This document shows, in pieces, positions 42,293 to 53,158 of a DNA stretch of 64,000 nucleotides. Made by a program: the position numbers and the translations under genes. Origin of the DNA: Nymphaea colorata (taxonomy: Eukaryota > Streptophyta > Magnoliopsida > Nymphaeales > Nymphaeaceae); NCBI RefSeq assembly GCF_008831285.2, contig NC_045148.1, positions 21,323,002 through 21,387,001 of the forward strand, read 5' to 3'. The notes beneath the pieces are model-generated. The model had not been told where the DNA came from. It searched no databases and saw nothing but the letters and a program-made list of their open reading frames with translations. The stretch's first letter is position 1, and the number at the start of each line of letters is the position of its first letter.

Positions 42293-42599
42293 CTCGGTCG
42301 CCACCATGCTCGCCCTCAGTAGGGTCTTTCAGGCGCCTCCCGCCCGTTCAGCACCCTGAGCAGCACCCGACCAGCATCCTCCTGCACGCCCGATCGGCAT
42401 CTTCCCGCACCCCCTTGCCACCCAGCGCTGCTCCTCTCCCCGCGTAATGCATCCCCCCTTTGCCTCTCTGTCGCTTGGGGCGCGCTGGAGCCGTGGGGTG
42501 TCTCTCCCTACGCGTAGAGCGAGCTGCGCAGTACCTGTTTGTTGAATCGCCTGTGAGAAACAGGCCCTTTGTGTAGCCCGTTTTACTCTTGCACGTGGG

Positions 42600-44267
42600 T
42601 GGTGTCATGGCAGCCCTTCCTCCTTCCCCACCTTTGCGACCGCCCCCGGGGGCTTGGGGTGGGGGTCCTAGTCTTTGTGGTATCAGGTCGGGTACCCCCC
42701 TCTTAATCGCTTGCTTTGTCGTGCGGCGATCAGTTTTCTTTGCTCGCCTGAGGGGGTCCGTCAGGCTAGGGCATTGTCTTTCAATTGGCAGTCTACTATC
42801 TTCAATTGTGTTTTCGTCGGCTCACTTCAGCTGAGAGACGCTCGAGGACTCCTCCAGGCTTTCCTCCCGCCCGCACGTTGTTGTTTTCTCCTCTTACAGA
42901 TGGGTGTTTGTTCCTTGTAGCCGCGACTCCCCAAGGTGGTCTCCGTTGGTATTCCAGCCCCCTCACCTTGGTGTGTCCCCTCTTCTCGGCGTGCTTCCAG
43001 GCTTCATCACCTTCTTCGATCTGTCGCTTCTATCCGCGTCAGATGGGGCCAGTGGTGGTGTCAGAGGTGTGCTTCCTTGAACGGCCGTCGGGCCGTCAGG
43101 TGTTCCCGATGCCGTTTTCCTGCTTGTCAGAATCATCATCGCCTTTTTGCTCGGCGGCATGGTTTTGCAGCGGACACTTCTTCCTTCTCGGTCCAGGTTT
43201 CTCTGCCAGTTGTTCAGTGGTCACCCTCTTCGGATGAGAGCTATATGTTCTTTGGTCCTATCAGACTTCCTTTGCCTGAGCCTACTTGTCCAGGTACGCG
43301 GGGTCAGCCTTTTACGGTACAGGTTCCGCAGATCTACAGGTCAGGTGATCCGCCGCACCAGTGCTCTTCGGTGATCGAGCTACCGCCTTCATAGCTTCCG
43401 CCCTTGCTTCCATCACCACGGGTGCCAGCCTCTCCTCAGCGTAGGAGTCTAGCCTGCTCTCTGTCGCGCTCCCCTGAGGTACCCTGCTTGCCCTTTCCTT
43501 TTCCTGCTTTGCGAGTTGGGGCTTCACGCAAGTCCACCTCGGGATGCCCCGACCCGATGATGTTTGCTGATCAGTCTGGCCTTGGCGACGTCCGGTCGTC
43601 TACACCGTCACTTTCGACTGCCCGCCCGTCGGCAGTTGGTCGCCCCCGTGAGGTTGCTGTTGTTGCTCGCTCTTGTTCGACTGCGGCCTGCGTTGCCTTG
43701 GCCTCTGGCATCTCGGCACCCCTAGTCAGCCTTTCTCCCCCTGTTGCCTGTACGTTGCTCCTTACATTGGTTACTGGCCCCCCTATGCCCTCCCTTACAC
43801 CCAGGACCTCCTCCTTTGCCTATCTGCTTTGGGTTTCTTCTGTTTCTTTTGACAGTAGCTTTAGCTCTGGCTTGCCTTCCCTGCATATTCTGCTGCCTAG
43901 ACTCAGTCGCGGCTCTCCTCAAAACCCCGCCTACCTGCCCCTCCCTCCTGTTAGCCCTGCCCTCCCCCGCATCCCTTGTGTTGGCTCTTTTTCCCCCGCC
44001 CTGCGGTCTGAGTTTGCACCCACCTCTGCCCCCTCGTCCTCCCCTATTCAGTTGCCTGATCCCACCACTAGACCAGTGGTTTGTCACTCCCTGCCCGATA
44101 GGTTGCCACCTGTTGCCCCTTTGTTGGATGCTGAGTTAGGCATCTCCCTCCCGGATGCGCTTGACGCTCTGAAGGTCTCTCTTCCACCGGAGCAACTTGA
44201 TTTGTTGCGTTCTTCTTTTCTTGCCACTGTGGCACCAGTCTCCCGCTCCAGCCTGGCCAGGCTGTAG
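42600..44267 (+). pseudogene. LINE-A ORF1 region (broken, tentative)
   Basis: Overlapping GC-rich ORFs (42785-43237, 42936-43394, 43404-44267) appear to be pieces of one former ORF. The 42936-43394 frame has a Cys/His-rich stretch (RCSRCRFPACQNHH), which may be the degenerate CCHC knuckle that LINE ORF1 proteins carry. The last piece is proline/serine-rich. Assignment rests mainly on position before the endonuclease. Confidence 0.5.
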
Positions 44268-44337
44268 CCTCCATCCTCCCTCCTGGTGCCGCCAGGGCGG
44301 CTAGGCGTGCGTCGCTTCACGTGGTTTCTCCACGAGG

Positions 44338-45090
44338 GTTGCATGTTGGAATGTGTAGGGCCTCAGTGCCCGTTATCGGCATAGATATCTCTCTTCTTGG
44401 ATCCGTCAGCACGGACCTTCGGTGCTAATCGTGGTTGAGACCAAGTTGTCTGTCATCTTTCACGCTTGTGTTGTTCGTACTTTGTTGTGTCACCCGTCCT
44501 TTGGGTTCCTTCCTGCTTGTGGAGCTGCTGGTGGCATCCTGCTGGCTTGGTCTCCACCCCTTACAGTGGCTGTTGTGCATGTCGGTAGGTACTCTATCTC
44601 TGCTTCTCTCGGCGAACTCTGGCCAAATGGGCCGGTCTTGGTTACTACGGTCTATGGCCCTTGCGTTGGGGCTCTGCGTGGACAGCTGTGGCTGAGCTGC
44701 ATCAGGTTCGCCAGCTTGCAGCTTCACCTCCTTGGCTGCTGGCAGGAGACTTCAACTGTTTGCTTAGCCCTGCTGACTCATCCTCCCCTGTCACTTCTGG
44801 CCCGTCTATGTCTGCTTTTCGATCGTTCGTTGATGAGTTCGGTCTTTTTGACGTGCCTTCGACTAATGGTACGTTTACTTGGTCCAACAATAGGAACCCT
44901 CCGATCCTCCGTAGGTTGGACCGTATGTTCCTCTCACTTGAGTTGTTCTCTGCTTTTCCTTCGTCCTCCTTGGTTCTTGGTCTGAGGCACTTGTTTGATC
45001 ACGCTCCACTACTCCTTTCCCTTCTTCGGGGTAGGGCTGGTATTGGGCACGCCAGATTCCGTATTGAGCTTTGGTGGCTCCGAGATTAAT
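44338..45090 (+). pseudogene. LINE-A endonuclease domain (broken)
   Basis: The AP-endonuclease-like domain opens with VACWNV-stop-GLS (CGA of the usual R changed to TGA at 44356). It keeps the catalytic Glu in LIVVETKL, GGILLAW, and, after a frameshift near 44660, WLLAGDFNCLL with the conserved GDFN. NGTFTWSNNR and RRLDRMF are the usual last motifs. It would nick the target DNA. Confidence 0.85.
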
Positions 45091-46660
45091 CCTTTGTGGC
45101 TACCGTCCCTAATTGGTGGGCTCATGCAGGCGATGGTAGGTGGGCTGCTTTCAGGCTCTCGCGGAAGTTGCACTTCATCAGGAGGGAGGCCCTCGCCTGG
45201 AAGCGCATTTTCTGGAGCGGCAAATTTTCGGAGGTGGCCGATTGGGATGAGGAGATCCTGTCCCTTCAGGCCTTTGACAATATTTCTGCGGATCAGTCTT
45301 CTCGTCTCCTTTGTCTGCAATGTCTTGCCTAGGAGTGGCGGATTAGGGAGTCTATCCACTGGCAGCAGCGCTCTAGGCTGGGTTGGCTTGCGCATGGGGA
45401 CCAAAACTCTAGATTTTTCCACTTGGCCGCCTCTCAAAGGCGCCGTCAAACGTTGCTCCAGTCCATGAATATTGGGGGCAGGGTTTTTCTTGGTGATGAC
45501 ATCCTCCCGGCTCTAAGCGCTCATTTTCGGGATTTCTACTCCAAACCTCCTCGCTTCCGTGCCACACTGCCGGATTTTCACCTCCCCCCTCTCTCTGTCT
45601 CTTGTGCGATCTCTCTTGAGCGGCCCTTCCTGCATCAAGAGATCAAGAATGCAGTCTGGGCCCTTGGCTCTGGTAGGGCCCCCGGCATTGATGGTTTTCC
45701 TGTCGATTTTTTTTGTACGTTTTGGAAGGTTTGTAGCGTGGATGTGTTTGCATTTTGTAATGAGTTTACCTCCAATTCCGTTTTCCTAGAGGAATTCAAT
45801 CAAGCTACCTGCGTCTTGGTGCCTAAGTGCCCTAACCCTACAGACGTCACCCACTTTCGCCCGATCTCCATCCTAAGCACACCTTACAAGATTATTGCTA
45901 AGTTGCTCTCTTTGCAGCTTGCGCCTGTCATGTCTTCTATCATTAACCCCTTCCAGGTTGCTTTCGTCAAGGGTTGGCGTCTGCAGGACGCGGTTGTCCT
46001 AGCCAATGAGGTTCTTCACTCCCTTTACTGTCTACGGCTTCCTTCATTTATCCTTAAGTTGGACATCTCTAAGGCCTTTGACTCGGTTAGTTGGGAGTTC
46101 CTTTCTGACCTCCTCACCCGTCTTGCTTTTGGTCCATCGTTTAGACAGTGGATCATGTCGCTTGTCACTAGGGCCCAGCTTGCGGTCTCCTTCAATGGAA
46201 AGTGTGGCGATTTCTTCAGTTTCGAGCGTGGCCTCCGTTAAGGTTGCCCGTTATCACCCTTGCTTTTCAACTTGGTTGCTGAGAGCTTTTCTGCGTTATC
46301 CATCACGCAACGGTAGTTGGCTTCCTCACACCTCATTCGCTCTCCCACTTACAGACTTTCTCCACCCTTCAGTATGCTGATGACTTTCTCTTGTTTGGTA
46401 GTGCTTCCCGCCAACAGATTGTGACAACATGGCCCATCCTTCGGGTTTTTGAGCTCATCTCGGGTCTTTCTATCAATTTCGCCAAATGTCACCTTTCCCT
46501 CATTCACGCGAATCTGGCCACGGTACTTCTAGCGAAAGCTTTCTTTGGGTGTAAGGCTACTAGCCTGCCCATGGACTACTTGGGGCTTCAGATTATGTTG
46601 TCGCATCCTGCACCCTCCTTTTGGAATGGAGTAGAGCAAAAGCTTACTGATCGCCTTCAG
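45091..46660 (+). pseudogene. LINE-A reverse transcriptase domain (broken)
   Basis: The main frame 45423-46241 has GRAPGIDGFPVDFF, HFRPISILSTPYKIIAKLLS, KLDISKAFDSVSWEFL and QWIMSLVTRAQLAVSFNGK. A TAA at 46238-46240 replaces the glutamine of the conserved RQGCPLSP. The catalytic QYADDFLLFG follows in another frame near 46370. Best read against LINE-B, which is open here. Confidence 0.88.
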
Positions 46661-47670
46661 TGTTGACAGGGAAAACTGCTTTCTCTCCCAGGTCGTATTA
46701 CTCTAGCTAAGCACTGCCTTGCGTCGGTCCCTCTTCATGCTTTGGCTGTCTTTCGGCCTCCTGTGGCTGTTTTGCGTAGGTTTGATAAGCTTATTCGTAA
46801 GTTTATTTGGAATGGTGATCGACCTTCCGATCGCCTTGCGCATTGGGATGTGGTTGCCTTTCCGTGCCTTCTTGGGGGTGCTGGGGTTACCAACCTTAGT
46901 CGGGCTTGCGAGTCTTCTCTGTGTTCTTGGTGGTGGCGGTTAGCAACTGAACATTCTCCTATCACCCAATTCATTAGTTCCAAATTCGTCCTGCCTTCCC
47001 CTAGCGTCTGGAATAGTTCTATCTCTCACACATCCCCCTCTCACTTTTGGTGCGACATGCTTTCTGTCCTTCCTCTTTTCCTTCGCCTTGCTGACCTCTC
47101 ATCGTCCACGTCCCCATCCTGGCCTCTTTCACCTACCCGTGAGTTCACCTTTTCTTCTTGCTACCTAGCTGCCTTTGGTCATTCTATCGTGTTGTTCCCA
47201 CCCCGGTCCCTTTGGTCTCCTAGCCAATCTACCAGTGCCATTGCTTTTGTTTGGCTTCTTCTTACTGGCCATATTAACACTTTTGACCACCTGCAATGCC
47301 TTGGCATCAGTTTGGCTAACTAGTGTCCTCTATGTCTTGTCGCGACTGAGTCTCGGGTCCACCTTTTTATTGCGTGCCCTTTTTTCTCTAGTGTCCTTGC
47401 TTTTGCCTCACCTTCCATTGTTAGTAGTCTTCCAAACCCACCATCCATTCGTCTTCTTTTCCTCTTTTGTCCTTCCCCCAACCTGACTACTTCCTGGGGT
47501 CATGTCTGGAGGCCGTGGCTCATTTCAGCTTGGTGGCGCATTTGGGAGGAGTGCAACAATAGAGTCTTCAGGGACACCTTCTCTTCGCCAGATTCTGTGG
47601 CTCGTCTTGTGCAAGGGGATGTCCAGTTTGCCATTCGGTTGAAGCACCGCTGTCCGTCTGCGGCTGAGTG
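46661..47670 (+). pseudogene. LINE-A C-terminal zinc-binding (zf-RVT) region (broken)
   Basis: 46742-47323 reads RRFDKLIRKFIWNGDRPSDR, FTFSSCYLAAFGHS and FVWLLLTGHINTFDHLQCLG. After a stop the CPLC...H..CPFF cysteine/histidine cluster continues in other frames, and WWRIWEECNNRVF lies near 47540. This arrangement is the zf-RVT domain found after the reverse transcriptase in plant LINEs. Confidence 0.8.
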
Positions 47671-47837
47671 ACTGTGCCGCTCCGTCTTTCCTCTCTCTCT
47701 TATTTTTCTGTGTATTGTATTGTATATTTCTTCTTCCTACTTCTGTTTTTGCGGTTTATTTTTTGTGGATTGTTTTTGTACTTAGGAGACCTCTTGTCCC
47801 CAGATTTTGTTATATATTCCCATTTTATCAGCTCTCT

Positions 47838-49248
47838 CTCTCTGAAAATTAGATCTAAAAATTAGATCAGCGAAGCTAGCCGCTCTTCATTTAAATCGGT
47901 CATGTGCCTGCGTCGGATAGAGATGCTGGTGGTCAATATTAAATATCAGCTTCAAGAACTCCAATTTCCTCTTAATTACCCCATTTTCTGAAAAGGGTAA
48001 AGCTTTTTTGATAACAAGCAATAGCCATGGTGTAAATGAAGGTGATCTTCACTGTGAATTGAATTTGACATAAATAGGTAGCAGTCCGTACGTAATTATG
48101 CAATGGTATGGTATGAATTTGGGCTTGTCATAGGTCCTGTTGAATCTATTGAGGGATCAAATAGGAACATGTCCCGGATGGGGTTGAATAAATTTTGTTC
48201 TTTGTTTCCATATGATAGCTAGACACCCACTCTAGTCCGTTACGAATTTCTGTATGACTCGGTTCCCGCTATCATTCTTTTTGAATGAATATAGAGTTTA
48301 ATTGATGTACAAGTGTCCAGATAAACTAGACTTTCAAAGAAGCTTCATGAACTAACATTATTATAGAATGTAATTCACCGACATCCTCGATTTTTTATCC
48401 GCCGTCATTCACACACTATAAGTGTGGGCTTGGGAATCACTGTTGATTCGAATTGAGTTGTAGTCTTGCACCTATAACCTTCTTCTTCTTCTTCCTCCCC
48501 TTTATCAACAATTAATTAGGCCTACTCATGTCCTACTTGTAGTCTTGTACCCCTTACCTTGAGAGAGATTCAATACATGTTCAATGATATTTGGGTTGGC
48601 TGTTGTGCTCAATAACATTCTTTACTGAATAAATCTGAATTAAGTAGTAGGATTATTCTGCATAAGTCTTTTACACGAGGGTATATGATATCCAAGAACA
48701 AAACTTGGACATTTTATCGAGCTGACTTTCTCTTCGTTCATTATCCAACATTAAAAAGTAATATAAAGGGAGAAAATTCTTTTAAAGAATTGTATAGGAG
48801 TTCGATTAGTCCTTGCATACTTAAGAGTATTTTCACAGAATTAACAAAAATTACATTACACATTAGACACGGCCATGTTACTAGTGGGTCATATTCACGT
48901 GTTGGGCCGAGGGAAAGATTGGGGGTGTCACAGTCCGGTAAAAGGCATAATAAAGGACCATCTCCCGTGTTTCCATCTGAAATGGAATCAAGTTGCCACC
49001 TGTTTACTCAAGGACTGATGTTAGAAATGTCATTTCTACTGATGATATTGCGCTGGTAAAAGGCAACCAAGTGTCCTTCACTAGAGAGGCTTTTTTTAGA
49101 GAGATGTGTAAATCATTTGGAAATTAACGTTGCTCATCTGAATTGATTATTCTTCCCTCCTGTGTGACTACCCACATGGACAGGCAGCAAAATTGATGGT
49201 ATATTTTAATTTGGACTGCCTGCATGCATGAAGCAACGCTGTGGCCAT
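47838..49248 (+). other. Rest of TNL 2 intron 1 and start of its NBS exon
   Basis: Blocks match TNL 1 intron 1 in order. 49171-49240 (CCACATGGACAGGC, AAAATTGATGGTATATTTTAAT, CATGAAGCAACGCTG) is the counterpart of 17611-17680, so the NBS exon begins here but is cut at 49248. 48000-48620 has no counterpart in TNL 1 and shows no recognisable feature. Confidence 0.7.
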
Positions 49249-49879
49249 TGTTGGGATAAAATTGGATTGGACACGCATCTACTAAAAATGATTTAACAAC
49301 GAAGTATAGCCCAAATAGATCATGCGATAAGCAACCAATCAACGACTAAGCAATCCAACTAAACTAATCACAATCACAAACTGCACATGAAGATTTTTAC
49401 GTGGAAAACCCCTCAAAACAATGAAGGTAAAAACCACGAGGTACTACGACCCAAACTCAATCCACTATAATCAATGATATAAGTTATCCCACGAGAGGCT
49501 ACACAAGGTCAACCCTCAAACAATAATATATCATCAAAACTATATGAGAAAACAAGGGAAATATCATCGATGGATTGTGAGGAGATGCGTCTGGCTTCCT
49601 CCTTGAAATCGAATCTTGCTCGAGCCAAGCGCTCGCAACCTTCTCTTCCTTGCCTTCCTCTTCTCCTTCTCTCCTTTCCTCTTCTCCTCTCCTCTTGCTG
49701 TGCTGCCACAAGAAATTTCTCCTCTCTTTTTCCCCAAAAGAAAAACCCTAGAGAGAGAGAGAGAGAGACGTAAGAAAAGGTTGGGGGGCACCATCGGGTG
49801 CCCTCCCCTTTTTCTCCCTCCCGTCACTTAAGTGATGGGCCGGGTCGGGTCCTCTCTTGAGGCTGGACCCGACCCAACA
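49249..49879 (-). repeat. LTR of copia 4
   Basis: It runs TGTTGGG (49249) to CCCAACA (49879), with a perfect 7-bp terminal inverted repeat. On the right lies ACTCCCCCTCCAACTTCAAG (49881-49900), which on the minus strand is the polypurine tract. ACGTGGAAAACCCCTCAAAA near 49400 is a phrase common in plant copia LTRs. Confidence 0.88.
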
Positions 49880-50277
49880 AACTCCCCCTCCAACTTCAAG
49901 AGAGGAAACATGCAAATGAACAAAGTTAATATACTGCCTTAAAGGCAGTCCTCCCAACTAAGTCTTTACATATATCATGCTTCTCTTTAGGTAGAGACTT
50001 CATCATCATATCTGCAGGATTATTATCTGTATGGATCTTATCAAGAACAAGCTGCTTCGACTCTAAAATATCACGTATCCAATGACACCTCACGTCTATA
50101 TGCTTTGGCCTTGCATGAAAAGTAGAATTCTTTCCAAGGTGAATAGCACTTGACTGTCACTATAAAGCACATACTTGTCTTGACTGAACTGAAGTTCGTG
50201 CATGAACCTCTTCATCCATAGTAACTCCTTGCTTGCCTCTGTAGCTGCAATAAACTCTGCTTCAGAGGTAGATAATG

Positions 50278-51161
50278 CTACACATTTTTAAGTCTGGATT
50301 GCCAAGAAACTACACCACCTGCATAGGTCAATAAATATCCAGATATAGATCTTCTTCCATCAATGTCTCCTACCATGTCTGAATCTGTATAGCCAACAAG
50401 AACAGATTTTTTTATCCCAAAACAAAGTGAAAAACTGTTAGTCCCACGAAGATATCTCAAAATCCATTTAACCGCTTCCCAGTGTTTCTTTCCTGGATTT
50501 GAGACAAACCGACTAACAACTCCAACTGAATGAGAAATATCAGGTCTAGTAGAGACCATAGCATACATCAGACTACCGAGGCATATGGAATCTTCTCCAT
50601 ATCTTCCTTTTCTAATTCTGTCCTTGGACTCTGCTTGGTGCTCAACTTGAAATGTGTTGCAAGAGGGGTGCTAATAGATTTTTCCTTGTCCATATGAAAT
50701 CTTTAAAGTACCTTCTCAATGTACTTCTCCTGAGATAGCCATAGCTTCTTCGACTTCCTATCTCGCATGATCTTCTTACCCAAAATCTGACTAGCAGGTC
50801 CCAAGTCTTTCATAGCAAAAGACTTGCTCAACTCCTTTTTCAAGCTTGAAATTCTCGATATATTGTTGCCAACAATAAGCATGTCATCAACATAAATCAA
50901 CAAAATGACAAAATCATCACCTTAGAATTTCTTCACAAAGATGCAATGATCTCAAGTAGTCTTCGTGTAGCCATACTCCCCCATAAATGACTTGAACTTC
51001 TTGTACAACTGCCTAGGTGCCTGCTTCAGACCATACAAGCTTTTCTTTAATCTCCAAACATGGTTTTCTTTACCTTTCACAAGAAAACCTTCGGGTTGCA
51101 ACATGTAAATTTCCTCATCAAGATCACCATGAAGAAAAGTTGTCTTCACATCTGTTTGCAT
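50278..51161 (-). pseudogene. copia 4 reverse transcriptase and RNase H fragment
   Basis: Read on the minus strand: [47 protein letters not shown] (catalytic aspartates kept), AMKDLGPASQILGKKI, then the thumb region and RNase H start MYAMVSTRPDISHSVGVVSR, NSFSLCFGIKK, YTDSDMVGDIDGRRSISGYL. Stops separate the three ORFs. It is close to the type of copia 2 (GDLDSRRSTTGY, AMVCTRPDVAQAV) but not the same copy. Confidence 0.87.
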
Positions 51162-51179
51162 CCCAAAATTTTTGGTTGG

Positions 51180-52679
51180 TTTTGGAATGCCCCAGAAAAA
51201 TGAGATTTTTATTTGAAAATAAAAGAGAAAGGGACTCGCCCGTCGGTACGAGGATCAACCGTTCTCGGCGCCTTTGCTGGGGTAATCAATCCAAGGGCTA
51301 TGTTTATTATTGATGCATTTCATTTTGGCTTAAACATCTTTTCTATATGCGGTGTAGAAGAATATTTGAAGTTTGATGTTTCAAACTTTTGAAAAGGTTC
51401 TTGAACAATTGCTTGAAAATGTGAAACATTTTGATGAAAACTAGAGTTGGGAAATCTTTTAAATATCATTTGAAAAGCTTGAGGAATCACTTTGGAGTCA
51501 TTTGAGTGTTCTCTTAAGACTTTAAGTAGGTTCGAGATTTTGCTCTAATTCGGTTACCACCTAGTTAGAGCTCCATCTCATCTTGCTTAAATTCTTTTAG
51601 AGATGTGGTTGTGCTCATTTGTGACATTGAGTGGAAGTGAATGCATAGATGACTCATTCCTACCACAACATTCATCTAAGGCATTCCTACCATAACATAC
51701 ATCTAAGATTTTTGTTTTTATAGTTATCATATATAAGAAATAAAAGTTTTTGAAAATGGATTGAGATTGTAGACCATCAAGCATGAATCCAATATTTGGT
51801 CATTACTTGAGTTGTGGTCTTAATGAAGTCGGTAAATGAAAAATTAAAATCTTAAAGGGTAAGATATTGGAAGAATGAAAAAGATGAAGGACTACATCCA
51901 AGATGATGCCTCCAAGAGGGTTATGGCTTGCTCCAAATTGGAGAGGAGTGGAAAGAGCAAGAGTGAGAGAGAGAGAACTCAAGAGAAACTCTAAGTCTTT
52001 AAGTGAGAATACACTAGAGTTTTTCCCAAGGGCCAATCTTGCCCAAGAAGGGGGAAGTGGGGGGTATTTATAGAGGATTTTGGAGCCAAAACTCTAAATT
52101 TGATTTTTTTGACCTAAAAAGACTAAAATCACCCTCTAAAAGGAGACTTTTTGTCAAAAGGAAGGGCAAATTGATCTTATCCACCTAAAAAAACTAAAAT
52201 CACCATCTAAAAGGAGATTTTTTTGTCAAAAGGAAGGGCAAATTGGTCTTGTCCACCCAAAATGACTAAAATCACCTACTAAAAGGAGATTTTTTGTCAA
52301 AAGGAAGGGCAAATTGGTCTTGTCCACCCAAAAAGACTAAAATTGCCCTCTAAAAGGAGGTTCTTTGTAAAAAAGGAGGGGCAAATGGGCATTGTTTACA
52401 AAAAAGACTAAAATTACCCTCTAAAATGAAGTTCTTTGTAAAAAAGGAAGGGCAAATGGGTCTTGTTTACCAAAAGGACCAAAATCACCCTCTAAAAAGA
52501 GGCCTTTTGTTAAAAGGAAGGGCAAATGAGTCTCAAATGCTTGATTTGGATTTGAACTTGGGTTTTTGGATCTAATTTGGATTTGGACTGTGGCTTTGGA
52601 CCAATTTAGATCCAAAAATTGGGTTTTGTGTTTTTAATAAAAGAGGGCATTATTTTTGGAAAAATTTGGGGTGATTACA
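51180..52679. repeat. LTR-like block of unknown family
   Basis: It begins TTGGAATGCCCC and ends GATTACA. A TATA-like GTATTTATAGAGG at 52060-52072 fits a promoter. Within it lies a six-unit 71-bp minisatellite. No coding sequence and no second copy in the window, so LTR identity is only a suggestion. Confidence 0.35.
52110..52540 (+). repeat. 71-bp minisatellite, six units
   Basis: GGAAGGGCAAA-type cores occur near 52161, 52233, 52304, 52375, 52447 and 52517 (spacing 70-72). Each is preceded by GACTAAAATCACC.TCTAAAAGGAG and a T-rich GTCAAAA stretch. Unit divergence grows from left to right. Confidence 0.9.
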
Positions 52680-52779
52680 GATGCCCCTCTTTGTTACTGA
52701 GCCGGTGCTAACCGTGCTTAGTGACAAAGATAAACACCACAAATTTTTCAAAAAAAACATTTTTGGAGAGATGTTTCAG

Positions 52780-53158
52780 GCTTAACCCCTTACTTGAATG
52801 GGTTTTTTGAGCTTATATTGCAGGTTTAACCCCTTGCCTGCATGGGTTTGCCGATATTGAATTCAGGTTTAACCCCCCTGAAATGGGTTGCCTTGGCTCG
52901 CATTGCAAGTTTAACCCCTTACCTGTGTGCATTGCATTAGCTTGCAGGTCCAACCGCTTATCTCTGTGGGCTGCGTTGACTTGTAGTGCAGGTTTAACCC
53001 CTTTACCTGCGTGGGTTGCTTTGGCTTGCAGTGCAGGTTTAACCCATTTACCTGCGTGGGTTGCTTTGGCTTGCATTGTAGGTTTGACTCCTTGCCTGCG
53101 TGGGTTGCTCTTTGGTCCATAGTTTCAGGTTTTACCCCTTTCCTAGAATGGGTTGCTC
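52780..53158 (+). repeat. GGTTTAACCCC minisatellite, nine units of 39-47 bp
   Basis: Units run GGTTTAACCCCTTACCTGCG, TGGGTTGCTTTGGCTTGCA, GTGCA. The unit length is often a multiple of three (45), so three reading frames on both strands stay open (for example QAKATHAGKGVKPAL on the minus strand). These ORFs are by-products. Confidence 0.9.

Larger units (their letters stand above)
42293..47837 (+). mobile_element. L1-type LINE retrotransposon (LINE-A), about 5.5 kb, broken
   Basis: A GC-rich element in an AT-rich intron: a putative ORF1 region (42.6-44.27 kb), then ORF2 with endonuclease, reverse transcriptase and a zinc-binding C-terminal domain. No LTRs are present. The 3' end ...CATTTTATCAG/GCTCTCTCTC is the same as in LINE-B (63073-63090), fixing the end. 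No poly-A tail is seen; both copies end at a CT run. Multiple frameshifts and stops make it inactive. Confidence 0.85.
49249..51165 (-). mobile_element. Minus-strand copia 3' fragment (copia 4)
   Basis: A 631-bp LTR on the left (the element's 3' end) is followed, reading leftwards, by the RNase H and RT parts of a copia polyprotein. Sequence stops abruptly at about 51165 within the RT, at the DVKT.FLHGDL motif; integrase, gag and the other LTR are absent. It cut TNL 2 within the first codons of its NBS exon. Confidence 0.85.

Noticed and set aside
42348-42920. Host gene in the GC-rich region
   Set aside because: The open frames on both strands reflect the GC-rich 5' part of LINE-A; none has a host domain.
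52813-53122. Three overlapping ORFs with periodic protein sequence
   Set aside because: By-products of a minisatellite with unit length often divisible by three.
52780-53158. Possible interstitial telomere repeat (TTTAACCCC)
   Set aside because: The unit is about 43 bp and not a 7-bp TTTAGGG array.
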